From: Burkholderia contaminans
GTDB taxonomy: Bacteria; Pseudomonadota; Gammaproteobacteria; Burkholderiales; Burkholderiaceae
Direction: 5' to 3'
Assembly: GCF_029633825.1 (NCBI RefSeq)
Contig: NZ_CP090641.1
Span: 930,001 to 994,000, forward strand
Length of the DNA: 64,000 nucleotides
In this document: positions 1-8,540 of the stretch, piece by piece
How positions within the stretch are numbered: position 1 is the stretch's first letter
Layout: each line of letters starts with the position of its first letter
Notes under the pieces: generated by a model
The model's database searches: none
What the model was told of the DNA's origin: nothing
Seen by the model: only the letters and a program-made list of their open reading frames with translations
Made by a program: the position numbers and the translations under genes

Positions 1-2882
1 AGCGAAGCGAAGCTCGCGAGCCGGCGCTCCGCACCTTCGCCGAGCACGATCGTCGCGGCTGCGCTGACGAGCGGATGCGCGGTCAGCGCAGCGTCGATCT
101 CGGCCAGCTCGATCCGGTAGCCACGGATCTTCACCTGATCGTCCTGCCGCCCGAGGAATTCGAGCGAACCGTCGGCGCGCACGCGGCCAAGATCGCCGGT
201 GCGATACAGCCTGCGCCCGTCGCGATGACGGATGAAGCGTTCGGCCGTGCGCTCGGGATCGTTCGCGTAACCCGTTGCGAGCCCGACACCGCCGATATGA
301 ATCTCGCCGCGCACGCCGGGCGGGCACGGCCGGCCGAGTGCGTCGAGCACTTCCATCGTCTGCCCGGTCAGCGCGCGACCATAGGGAATGCTGGCAAGCT
401 GCGTGTCCGCTGAACGAATCGGATGCTCGATCGACCAGATCGACGCCTCGGTCGCGCCGCCCAGGCTGAACAGCGCGCTGTCGGGCCAGCGCCGCCACCA
501 GCGCGCGGGCAGCGTCACCGGAATCCAGTCGCCCGACCACAGCGCGCGGCGCGGGCCCGGCACGTCGAGCGCCGGTTCGCCTTCGAGGTAATCGATCAGC
601 ATCTGCCCTTGCGCGGGCACCGAGTTCCACAGCGTCACGCGATGGCGCACCATCAGCTCGGCCCAGTGCGACGGATCGTTGCCGCGCGACGGATCCGGCA
701 GCACGATGCACGCGCCGCGCGCGGTTGCGCCGAAGAAGTCGTAGACGGACAGGTCGAAGCTGAGCTCGGCCACGCCGAGCACGACGTCGCCGTCACCGAC
801 TTCGTGGCGCGCATTGATGTCGGCGAGCGTGTTGCACACGGCCGCGTGGCTCAGCATCACGCCCTTCGGTTCGCCGGTGGAGCCCGACGTGTAGATCACG
901 TAGGCGAGCGCGTCGCCGTCGATCTCGCGCGCCGCGCGCGGCGGCCATTGCGTGTCGATCGGCAACGTGTCGATATCGATGCGCGCGCACCCATCATGTT
1001 CGAAGTCGAGCGCCTGCACGCTGACGACCGCACGCACGCGCGCGTTGCGCAGGATCGCCTGTTGCCGTAGCGCCGGCTGGCGGCTGTCGACCGGCACGTA
1101 CGCGGCACCCGCCTGCACGATCGCGAGCACGGCCGCGAGCTGGTGCGCGCACTTCGGCATCAGCACCGCGACCGTGTCGCCCACGCCGACGCCGGCCTGC
1201 TCGAGTGCAGACCGCAGCGCCGCCGCGTGCTGCGCGACATCGCGATACGTGCGCGCCCCCTGCGCATCGATCACCACCGGCGCATCGGGCGTACGCAATG
1301 CCTGCGCGGCGAAGCCGGCCGCGATATGCGTATCCGCATCCGGATGGATCTCGGCGGCGGGCGCGGTGGACGGCAGCACGACGTCACCCTCGCGCGACCA
1401 CCATTCGGCGTCAGCCGCGAGCCGTTCCAGCAGCGCGACGTACGCGTCGAACATCGCCGCGGGCATGCCGTCCGGAAACAGGTCGTCGCGCACATCCCAG
1501 CCGATTTCCAGCCCGCCGAACTGGTCGGTCACCTGGCAGTCGAGCCAGACCTGCGGCGTCTGGCTGATCATGTAGAGAGGCGGCTCGGCGCGGCCCGCGT
1601 GCTCGCCGAGCAGGCGGCCCACGCTGCCGATACCGCTCGTGAACACCACCGGCATCAGCGCCGCCTCCTTGCCGCGCCGCCGCGCGAGTTCGCGCATCAC
1701 GTCGACACCGGTAAACGCGCGATGATCGAGGTCCTCGAACATCCGCACGCCGATCGTGCGCGCACGCTCGACGAAATCGCGCCCCTGCGTCGCGTCGACA
1801 GCAAGCAGACTCAATGCGGTGAAATCGCCGAGCACCGCGTCGATGCGCGGATGCACGGGCGGGCGGTTCAGCACCGTCAGGTTCAGGCAGAACGCGGGCG
1901 ACTGGCTCCAGCGGCCCACAACTTCGGCGAACGCGGCCAGCGCGACGCTTGCCGCGCTCAGCCCGAAGCGGCTTGCGTGTCCGCTCAACGCGGCCCATTG
2001 CGCGCGATCGAGCCGCGCATGCCGGTGCGTGAAGCGCGGCCGTGCATCAGACTGCATCGCGGGTACCACCGGCAGATCGGGCCGCGCCGGCAGATCGTCG
2101 ATGCGATCAAGCCACCACGCCTTGTCACGCGCATGATCGGCCCGCGTGCCCGCATGGGCTTCATTGACGACGTAATCGCGGAACGTCGCATCGAGCGGCG
2201 CGGGCTGCCATTGCGGATCGTCGTAACGGCGCCGCCATTCGGCGAGCAGCAATTGCAGGCTCGGGTAGTCGATCAACGTGAAATCGACGGACAGGTGCAG
2301 CACCGCGCCGTCCGTCCCGAGGCTCACTTCGGGCTGCAACACCGGCCAGCGGTCGAGCGCATGCACCGCATGATCGAGGCGCTCGCGCACGCGCTTCACG
2401 TGCGCGTGGAATGCGGTCGCATCGGCCTCGCGCAGATCGTGCACCGTGAGCGGCTGCCACGGCACGTCGGACAGCACGCGCTGCCATGCGTTGTCCTCGA
2501 CGATCGCGCGCAGCATCGGATGCCGCGCGACGCACGCGTTCCACGCCGCCTCGAAGCGCACGCAGTCGAGATTCGCGGGCTCACCGTATTCGACATACAG
2601 ATGGCACGCATTGCCGCCGAACTCGAACGATTCGTGCCGGCCGAGCACATACGCGGCCTGCACCGGCGTCAACGCGAACCGCTCATGGCGCCGCGCCGGA
2701 TCGCTGCGCCACGCGCCGTCCTGCAGAAAGCGGATGAACGCATCGCGTTCGGCCTTGATGCGCGCGGCCAGGTCCGCATCGAGTGCGCCGGCCGGCGCGC
2801 GATAGCGCAACTGTCCGCCGTCGTCGCACCACAGTTCGATCTGGCGTTCGCGGCAGAGATCGAGCACGTCATCGAAGCTCAC
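1..2882 (-). CDS. pchF: Pyochelin synthetase PchF, N-terminal 960 residues (cut by window edge)
   Basis: A reading frame stays open on the minus strand from a GTG at 2880-2882 to base 1. It encodes the second pyochelin NRPS, which activates and cyclises the second cysteine onto the salicyl-thiazolinyl chain. Visible in order: an N-terminal docking segment (residues 1-50, with IELWCDDGG); a cyclisation domain with the DxxxxDxxS motif as DFTLIDYPS near residue 195; and an adenylation domain with YTSGSTGEPKGV near 664, LGGATEASIWS and RGYRIELAEI near 920. The methyltransferase insert, carrier and thioesterase domains of the roughly 1800-residue P. aeruginosa enzyme would lie beyond the window. 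The GTG start overlaps the pchE stop by four bases (GTGA), so the two genes are probably translationally coupled. Confidence 0.93.
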   Translation of the reverse strand, partial: MSFDDVLDLCRERQIELWCDDGGQLRYRAPAGALDADLAARIKAERDAFIRFLQDGAWRSDPARRHERFALTPVQAAYVLGRHESFEFGGNACHLYVEYGEPANLDCVRFEAAWNACVARHPMLRAIVEDNAWQRVLSDVPWQPLTVHDLREADATAFHAHVKRVRERLDHAVHALDRWPVLQPEVSLGTDGAVLHLSVDFTLIDYPSLQLLLAEWRRRYDDPQWQPAPLDATFRDYVVNEAHAGTRADHARDKAWWLDRIDDLPARPDLPVVPAMQSDARPRFTHRHARLDRAQWAALSGHASRFGLSAASVALAAFAEVVGRWSQSPAFCLNLTVLNRPPVHPRIDAVLGDFTALSLLAVDATQGRDFVERARTIGVRMFEDLDHRAFTGVDVMRELARRRGKEAALMPVVFTSGIGSVGRLLGEHAGRAEPPLYMISQTPQVWLDCQVTDQFGGLEIGWDVRDDLFPDGMPAAMFDAYVALLERLAADAEWWSREGDVVLPSTAPAAEIHPDADTHIAAGFAAQALRTPDAPVVIDAQGARTYRDVAQHAAALRSALEQAGVGVGDTVAVLMPKCAHQLAAVLAIVQAGAAYVPVDSRQPALRQQAILRNARVRAVVSVQALDFEHDGCARIDIDTLPIDTQWPPRAAREIDGDALAYVIYTSGSTGEPKGVMLSHAAVCNTLADINARHEVGDGDVVLGVAELSFDLSVYDFFGATARGACIVLPDPSRGNDPSHWAELMVRHRVTLWNSVPAQGQMLIDYLEGEPALDVPGPRRALWSGDWIPVTLPARWWRRWPDSALFSLGGATEASIWSIEHPIRSADTQLASIPYGRALTGQTMEVLDALGRPCPPGVRGEIHIGGVGLATGYANDPERTAERFIRHRDGRRLYRTGDLGRVRADGSLEFLGRQDDQVKIRGYRIELAEIDAALTAHPLVSAAATIVLGEGAERRLASFAS

Positions 2883-5800
2883 AGCACGCCCTCCTCGATC
2901 GTCGCAACCGGCGCGTCGCCTTCGGCCGGCGCGGCCTCGTCGAGCCGCGCGGCAAGACCCGCGAGCGTCGGCTGCCGGTAGAACGTCGCCATCCCGACCC
3001 GCACGCCGAGCCGCTCGCGCAGTTGCGCGAGCAGGCGCGTCGCGAGCAGGCTGTCGCCGCCGAGCGCGAAGAACGTCGCGTCGCGCGCATTCGCCGGGCG
3101 GCCGAGTGCGTGCTCCCAGCACGCGAGCAGCGTCGCCTGCCGGTCGTCGGCCGGCACGAACGCATCGTGTGCGGCCGGTGCGTCGCCGAGCGCTCGCGCG
3201 AGCGCGTCTCCCACCGCTCGCCGATCGATCTTGCCATTCGCGTTGAGCGGCCAGCGTGCGATGCACCACAGCGCATCGGGACGCATCGCGTCAGGTAACC
3301 GGTCATGCAGCCAGTCGGCCAGCGCCGCTTGCGCGACCGGCTCGCCAACATGGCGCGCGTCGATACAGGCAACGGCAGTCGAGCGCCAGCTCCGTGACGC
3401 TTCCAGCGCAAAGCCGCATGCGTGTGCCGCCGACGCCAGCGCATCGTGTGCAAACGGCCGCGGCAACGACGCATCGCCCGTCACGCCCGCAACGAGTTCG
3501 CGCAGCGGCGAATCGCGCAGCACGTCGGCGAACAGCAAGCGGCCATGCTGTGCCAGCAACGCTGCCGCGATTCTGAACGTATCGCGCGGATCGTCACGCA
3601 GGTGCGCCGCGGCGAAGCTGATCACGCAATCGAACCGGCCGAGATGGCGAACGGGCAGCAGGCCGTCCTGCATCGTCTGCAACGTCGGCATCGTTTGTGT
3701 GAAGTACGCCTGCGCGTTGTGCAGCAGACCCGGCGACGCGTCGAACAGCGTCACGTCGAAGCGCGGATCGTCGAGCACGCCGAGCCCCGCATCGAACCAT
3801 TGCCCGGCGCGCGCGTCGAGCACCGCGACGCGCAACGGTTCAGTGCATACGGCGGCCTGGGCCTGCAGCGCATCACCAAACTCGCGCAGCACGCGTGCGC
3901 CATCCGGCAGGCGTGCCGCGAACGCCAGCGGTGCGATCCTCGGATCGAGCGGGACTCGCCGCGCGGCGCCTTCCCGGTCCGCGGCGAGCGCACGCAGCGC
4001 TCCGGCCAGGTCGTCGAGATCGGCGGCATGCCAGCCGAGCAGATCGAGCGCGCCGTCGATCGACATCGATACGTGCTCCTTTGCATGCCGATGCGCACGC
4101 AACGACGGCGGCAAGGCCGCATCGCCGTCGAGCAGCCGATCGGCGACTGCACGCGCGACGGCCGCTTCCGCGTGCACCGTATCGGCAACGTCCGCGTCCG
4201 CGAGCGCAGGCGATGGCAGCGTTGCATCCGATGCGCGATCGACCGGCACGAATGCCGCGGCAATGCGCGCAGCCTCGCCGCCGACCACGCTCGCACACGC
4301 ACCGTCGATCAGCGGATGCGCGGCCAGCGCGGCCTCGATCTCGCCCAGTTCGATCCGGTGCCCGCGCACCTTCACCTGGCGATCCTCGCGCCCCAGGAAC
4401 TCGAGCGTACCGTCGGGCCAGTAGCGGCCCCTGTCGCCCGTGCGATACCAGCGGCCCGACGCTTGCTGCACGAAGCGCTGCGCAGTCAGCTCGGGATCGT
4501 TCCGGTAGCCGCGTGCGAGGCTGTCGCCACCGATCAGCAGTTCGCCCGGCACATAGTCGGGTACATCGCGGCCGTCAGCGTCCACGACACGATAGGCCTG
4601 CCCCGGCAACGGCCGGCCATACGGAATCGAACGCCAGTGCGGCGGCACGTCGCGCACCGTCTGTACGTTCGACCAGATGCCGGCCTCGGTCGCGCCGCCG
4701 AGCGCATGGAACACGCATGCGTCGCCACATCGTTCGCGCAAGCGCGCCGGAAGATCGAGTGCGATCCAGTCGCCGGACAGCAGCGCCGCGCGCACGCTGC
4801 GGCACGCGTCGGCCGCGGCCGGCACCGCCAGCGCCATCTCCAGCAGCGCGGGCGCGGAATTCCACAGCGTTACGCGATGCTGCGCGATCAGCTCGATCCA
4901 GCGCGCCGCGTCGCGCGCGTCATCCTGGGTCGGCAACACAAGCTCGGCACCGGCACCGAGCACGCCGAACAGGTCATACACCGACAGGTCGAAATCGAGC
5001 GCCGATACCGCGAGCAGCCGGTCCTGCGCACTCAGGCCGAGCAGCGCATCGATCGCATCGATCGTGTTGAGTGCCGCCGCATGCGTCATCTCGACACCCT
5101 TCGGCACGCCCGTCGAACCGGACGTGTAGATCACGTACGCGGTAGCCTGCGGCGCCACTGCGAGCGGCGCGGCCAGCGGTTCGTGCCGCATCAACGCCGC
5201 GACGCCGAAATGCGGCAATGCTGCATCGGCGAGCGTCGCGTCGCCGATCGTGGCCTCTACACCGGCCGCGCGTTCGATCAACGCCTTGCGCGCGGCCGGC
5301 TGCGCGATATCGAGTGGTACGTAGCACGCGCCGGCGGCCAGCACACCGAACACCGCGGCTACCTGGGCAGGCCCGCGCGGCAGACTGATCTCGACAGCGT
5401 CGCCGTGCCCGATGCCGGCCGCACGCAAGCCGCCCGCGATCGCAAGCGCCTGCGCGGCCAGTTCGCCGCGCGTCACCGCTTGCTCGCCGTACCGCAACGA
5501 AACGGCCGCCGGCTCACGCGCGGCCAATGCGAAGAAGTCGGCATGCAGCGTGCGCGGCCGCCCGGGCGCGGGCACCGCGTTGAGCGCATCGCGTACGCGA
5601 CGCTGCGCGGACGGCAGCTCGACGACGATCGGCAGCCGCCAGTCGCGATCGCACAGCGCCTGCACGAGCGCGACATACGCGCCGAACATCGCGTCGATCA
5701 TCCCGTCGGGAAACAGGCCGTCGACGCTGTCCCACGCGAGCAGCGCGCCGTCCGGCACACGGTAGAGCTGATGGTCGAGCCACACCTGCGGCGTCTGCGA

Positions 5801-7258
5801 AATCATGTCGTGCAGATTGCCGAACACGCGCGCGAATGCGTCGGGCACGAACGGTGCGTCGCCGAGATTGCACGAGAACACGACAGGCGCCGCGCGCGGC
5901 GTGCCTTGCCGGCGCGCATCGCGCAGCACGTCGAGCGCCGGATACGCGGCCTGCGCGATCGCACCGTGCAGCCGATTCTGGAACGCGCGCACCGTATCGG
6001 CCGCGCTCGCGTCGGCGCGCAGGTCGCATTCGACGAGCAGCAGCGTCGTGAAATCGGCGATCACGCGGCCGAGATCGGGCGCATCACCGTGCCGGTCGAA
6101 CAGCGGCACGTTGAGCAGGAACGTGTGACGGCCACTCCAGCGCGCGAGCACCGCGGCGAACGCCGCGCCGAACACTGACGACAACGTGACGCCATGCTGC
6201 GCGGCCCGCGCCTGCAGGCGCGCGAGTTCGGCCGTGCTCAGCGTATGCGCGATGCGGCTGAAACGCGGCGCACGGATCGTTTCCGGCGCACGGGCGAGCG
6301 GCAGCGCCGGCCCTTCCGGCAGCGTGGCGAGCCGCGCCTGCCACGCGTCGCGCGCCGCGGCCCGCGCATCGCTCGTTTCGGCCGCGCGACGCGCGAGCCA
6401 GGCCGGGAACCACGTCGACGGCGCGTCGGGCAATGCCGACGGCTCGGCATACGCGGCACCGATCTCCTGCATCAGCAACCGCACGCTGTCCACGTCGGCC
6501 GCGAGCAGGTCGACGCTCAGCCATACGCGGTCCTCGCCGCCGGGCATCTGCACGAGCCCCATCATGAAGACCTGCGCGTGCTCGACGTCGAGACATTCGT
6601 GCGACCGGCGCGCGCGCAGCGACACCCATTCGGTTTCCGCATCGACGGCCGTCCTGCCGCGCCAGTCCGCATGCGCGAACACCGGCGCGTCCGGCGCCGC
6701 GACGATCTGCTGGCGGCCCCCAGTGAAGCGCGCACGCAGCATCGGATGGCGCTCGCGCACGAGCCGGCATGCCGCATCGAGACGAACGGGATCGATCGCG
6801 CGGCTACGAAATTCGAGGAACGCGTGACAGCTCACGTTGCCGAGCACTTCGCCATCGCCGCGGCCAAGCCAGTACGCCTGCTGCACCGCGGACAAGTCGA
6901 ACGGCGCATGCACGTCGACCTCGACGACCTCGGCCGCGTCGACGTCAGGCGCCGCGGGGGCGACGCGCGGCGCATTCGCAAGGAGTTCGGCCCACGCGCC
7001 GAGCGTCGGCGTGCGCGCGAGCGCATCGAACGTCAGCGCGTAGCCAAGGCGGTTCACGCGCGTCTGCAGATACATCAGCCGGATCGAATCGAGGCCGCAG
7101 CTCAGCAGGTCCTCGTCATCGTCGAGCGACGCGATTTCGTCGACGGGCTCGTCGAGCAGCTCGGCGATCATCGCGACGAGCTGCGAGCGAAAGGCTATGG
7201 GAGAAAAACGGGAAGGGTCGGAATGATCGATGCTGGAATCGACAGAGGTCTGGCTCAT
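2879..7258 (-). CDS. pchE: Pyochelin synthetase PchE
   Basis: NRPS of 1459 residues that joins salicylate to the first cysteine and forms the first thiazoline ring. Domains in order: aryl carrier protein (about 20-95, phosphopantetheine serine in CGLDSIRL); cyclisation domain (about 110-540, DLLAADVDS fits DxxxxDxxS); adenylation domain (YTSGSTGVPKGV, LGGATEAGIWS, VRGHRIELGEIEAAL); an inserted methyltransferase-like region (about 1010-1300) whose SAM-binding loop is degenerate, as in the embedded epimerase of P. aeruginosa PchE; adenylation motif NANGKIDR; and a C-terminal carrier (FFALGGDSLLATRL). The ATG at 7256-7258 is chosen over a GTG two codons earlier because AAGG lies seven bases ahead of it. 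A Fur-like palindrome sits 55 bases upstream. Confidence 0.95.
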   Translation of the reverse strand: MSQTSVDSSIDHSDPSRFSPIAFRSQLVAMIAELLDEPVDEIASLDDDEDLLSCGLDSIRLMYLQTRVNRLGYALTFDALARTPTLGAWAELLANAPRVAPAAPDVDAAEVVEVDVHAPFDLSAVQQAYWLGRGDGEVLGNVSCHAFLEFRSRAIDPVRLDAACRLVRERHPMLRARFTGGRQQIVAAPDAPVFAHADWRGRTAVDAETEWVSLRARRSHECLDVEHAQVFMMGLVQMPGGEDRVWLSVDLLAADVDSVRLLMQEIGAAYAEPSALPDAPSTWFPAWLARRAAETSDARAAARDAWQARLATLPEGPALPLARAPETIRAPRFSRIAHTLSTAELARLQARAAQHGVTLSSVFGAAFAAVLARWSGRHTFLLNVPLFDRHGDAPDLGRVIADFTTLLLVECDLRADASAADTVRAFQNRLHGAIAQAAYPALDVLRDARRQGTPRAAPVVFSCNLGDAPFVPDAFARVFGNLHDMISQTPQVWLDHQLYRVPDGALLAWDSVDGLFPDGMIDAMFGAYVALVQALCDRDWRLPIVVELPSAQRRVRDALNAVPAPGRPRTLHADFFALAAREPAAVSLRYGEQAVTRGELAAQALAIAGGLRAAGIGHGDAVEISLPRGPAQVAAVFGVLAAGACYVPLDIAQPAARKALIERAAGVEATIGDATLADAALPHFGVAALMRHEPLAAPLAVAPQATAYVIYTSGSTGVPKGVEMTHAAALNTIDAIDALLGLSAQDRLLAVSALDFDLSVYDLFGVLGAGAELVLPTQDDARDAARWIELIAQHRVTLWNSAPALLEMALAVPAAADACRSVRAALLSGDWIALDLPARLRERCGDACVFHALGGATEAGIWSNVQTVRDVPPHWRSIPYGRPLPGQAYRVVDADGRDVPDYVPGELLIGGDSLARGYRNDPELTAQRFVQQASGRWYRTGDRGRYWPDGTLEFLGREDRQVKVRGHRIELGEIEAALAAHPLIDGACASVVGGEAARIAAAFVPVDRASDATLPSPALADADVADTVHAEAAVARAVADRLLDGDAALPPSLRAHRHAKEHVSMSIDGALDLLGWHAADLDDLAGALRALAADREGAARRVPLDPRIAPLAFAARLPDGARVLREFGDALQAQAAVCTEPLRVAVLDARAGQWFDAGLGVLDDPRFDVTLFDASPGLLHNAQAYFTQTMPTLQTMQDGLLPVRHLGRFDCVISFAAAHLRDDPRDTFRIAAALLAQHGRLLFADVLRDSPLRELVAGVTGDASLPRPFAHDALASAAHACGFALEASRSWRSTAVACIDARHVGEPVAQAALADWLHDRLPDAMRPDALWCIARWPLNANGKIDRRAVGDALARALGDAPAAHDAFVPADDRQATLLACWEHALGRPANARDATFFALGGDSLLATRLLAQLRERLGVRVGMATFYRQPTLAGLAARLDEAAPAEGDAPVATIEEGVL

Positions 7259-7312
7259 GGGCACGCCTTGTATGGGTCGTTCGATGGCGGATCCGCGCGG
7301 CGGCGGCCACCC

Positions 7313-7337
7313 GTGAATGAGAATCTATCTCATTCAC
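7313..7337. promoter_or_regulatory. Fur box upstream of pchE
   Basis: A perfect inverted repeat: GTGAATGAGA, five bases, TCTCATTCAC. The core AATGAGA...TCTCATT fits the Fur recognition pattern. It lies between the pchE start and the pchR 3' end, so iron-replete Fur should repress pchEF from here, separately from pchR. Confidence 0.85.
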
Positions 7338-7359
7338 ACCCATGAGCCCGGTCGATTGC

Positions 7360-7391
7360 TTTAGGCTGCCGGTCAGTTGTTTTAGATTGCC
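7360..7391. promoter_or_regulatory. Candidate PchR half-sites ahead of pchE
   Basis: Direct repeats TTTAGGCTGCC (7360-7370) and TTTAGATTGCC (7381-7391) recur at exactly 21 bases, two helical turns, which is the geometry of AraC-family sites. They lie just upstream of the Fur box in the pchE direction; the second overlaps the last codons of pchR. The element ATTGCCGCG (7386-7394) recurs at 8436-8444 in the pchR-pchD gap. Assignment to PchR is inference. Confidence 0.45.
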
Positions 7392-8323
7392 GCGCGCGCC
7401 ATCTCGACGTCGTCGATCGCGTTCGACGACGCACGAATATCGCTCGGCGAAATGCCGTAGCGCTTGCGGAACGCGATCGAAAAATGGGCCGGGCTGTAGC
7501 CGACGCGGTACGCCACGGTCGACACGTTCGCGTCCTCCGCGCACAGCATCGCGTGCGCGGTCCGCAGCCGGTATTCCTGCAGATACGCGTACACGCTCGT
7601 GCCGAACACCTTGCGAAAACCGGCCGTCAGCTTGCGCGAATTCATCCCCACCCTGCCGGCGAGCGCATCGAGTGTGGGCGGCTGCTGGAGCTCGCGCGTC
7701 AGGATGTCGCTCGCCGCATACACGCGCTCGACGTCCGACGACGTGACGCGCACGTCGGCCGGCGCGAACTGCCGCTGCGTCGCCAGCAGTTGCGCGCTCA
7801 ACGCCGTCAGTTCGAATGCCTTGGCCTTCAGGTAGTACTCGCGAACCGCGCCTTCGAACGGGCACGTCGCGATCTGCACCGCGAGCGCCTGCAGCGCCTT
7901 CGACGCCGGGCAACTGACGATGCGCGGGTCGCCGCCCGTCGGCGCGAGCATCTTCTCCGGCAACAGGCTCAGGTTGCGGTCGAGCGCGTCGAGGCCGAGC
8001 TGCACGATCGTGTAGCGCAGCGGCATGTCGCGATCGTAGATCTGGTGCGTCGTGAATTCGCCGTCGTTGGCGATCACGCACAGGCCCGGCCCCTTGATGC
8101 ACTGCTCGGGCTGGCCCGGCACGCGGCAGCGCAACTGCCCGCTCTGCACGAGGACGAGCTTCAGCCCTTTTTCGAGCGGCTCCTCGTACCAGTCGCGGCT
8201 ATCCGAGCACAGCGTGCCGCTCATGAGTTTCATGCCCGCGTCGATGTGCACCACGCCCGGATGATTGCCGGGCACGAGCACCGGCGGGTGACGTCGTGAC
8301 GAAGCGAAGGAGGTCGAGCTCAT
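7382..8323 (-). CDS. pchR: AraC-family pyochelin regulator PchR
   Basis: Transcription factor of 313 residues that binds ferripyochelin and activates the pyochelin synthesis and uptake genes. The C-terminal third holds two AraC helix-turn-helix units (SRKLTAGFRKVFG; VSTVAYRVGYSPAHFSIAFRK), closely matching P. aeruginosa PchR as remembered. The frame stays open a further 59 codons upstream to 8500, but that stretch contains the Fur-box-like site, and the homologue begins near this ATG (MSSTSFAS), so 8323 is chosen. No good Shine-Dalgarno precedes it (ACCTCC is the wrong strand sense). It is divergent from pchD and lies upstream of pchE on the same strand. Confidence 0.92.
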   Translation of the reverse strand: MSSTSFASSRRHPPVLVPGNHPGVVHIDAGMKLMSGTLCSDSRDWYEEPLEKGLKLVLVQSGQLRCRVPGQPEQCIKGPGLCVIANDGEFTTHQIYDRDMPLRYTIVQLGLDALDRNLSLLPEKMLAPTGGDPRIVSCPASKALQALAVQIATCPFEGAVREYYLKAKAFELTALSAQLLATQRQFAPADVRVTSSDVERVYAASDILTRELQQPPTLDALAGRVGMNSRKLTAGFRKVFGTSVYAYLQEYRLRTAHAMLCAEDANVSTVAYRVGYSPAHFSIAFRKRYGISPSDIRASSNAIDDVEMARAAI

Positions 8324-8437
8324 CGGAGGTCCGTTGGTTAGGCGGCACGCGCGGCCCGGCGCGCGCCGGCGGCAACCGGCCGATTGTCCGGCCGGGCCGG
8401 GCGGGCGCCGCGCGACAGGCGCCCGATCGAATGAAAT

Positions 8438-8473
8438 TGCCGCGATATCGAAAGAAACGACGTTATCGCGGCA
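8438..8473. promoter_or_regulatory. Inverted repeat in the pchR-pchD control region, possible PchR site
   Basis: TGCCGCGATA (8438-8447) and TATCGCGGCA (8464-8473) form perfect 10-base arms separated by 16 bases. The left arm shares ATTGCCGCG with the repeat ahead of pchE. It sits next to the Fur-like site, where an activator for pchDCBA would be expected. Confidence 0.4.
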
Positions 8474-8481
8474 CTTGTTAC

Positions 8482-8502
8482 AAATGATAATACCTCTCAT
8501 TT
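8482..8502. promoter_or_regulatory. Fur box between pchR and pchD
   Basis: AAATGATAATA followed by CCTCTCATTT is an imperfect palindrome (7 of 10 arm positions match) resembling the Fur consensus. It is about 40 bases upstream of pchD and 160 upstream of pchR, so it could control both. Confidence 0.75.
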
Positions 8503-8540
8503 ACATTTTCTGACAACTTGCCGGAACCCAAGGTCAGCGC

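Noticed and set aside
1143..2981. 612-codon plus-strand frame antisense to pchF
   Set aside because: High-GC shadow of the NRPS gene; arginine- and histidine-rich translation with no domains.
3422..6178. 918-codon plus-strand frame antisense to pchE
   Set aside because: Long only because GC-rich DNA has few stops; lies wholly opposite a clear NRPS.
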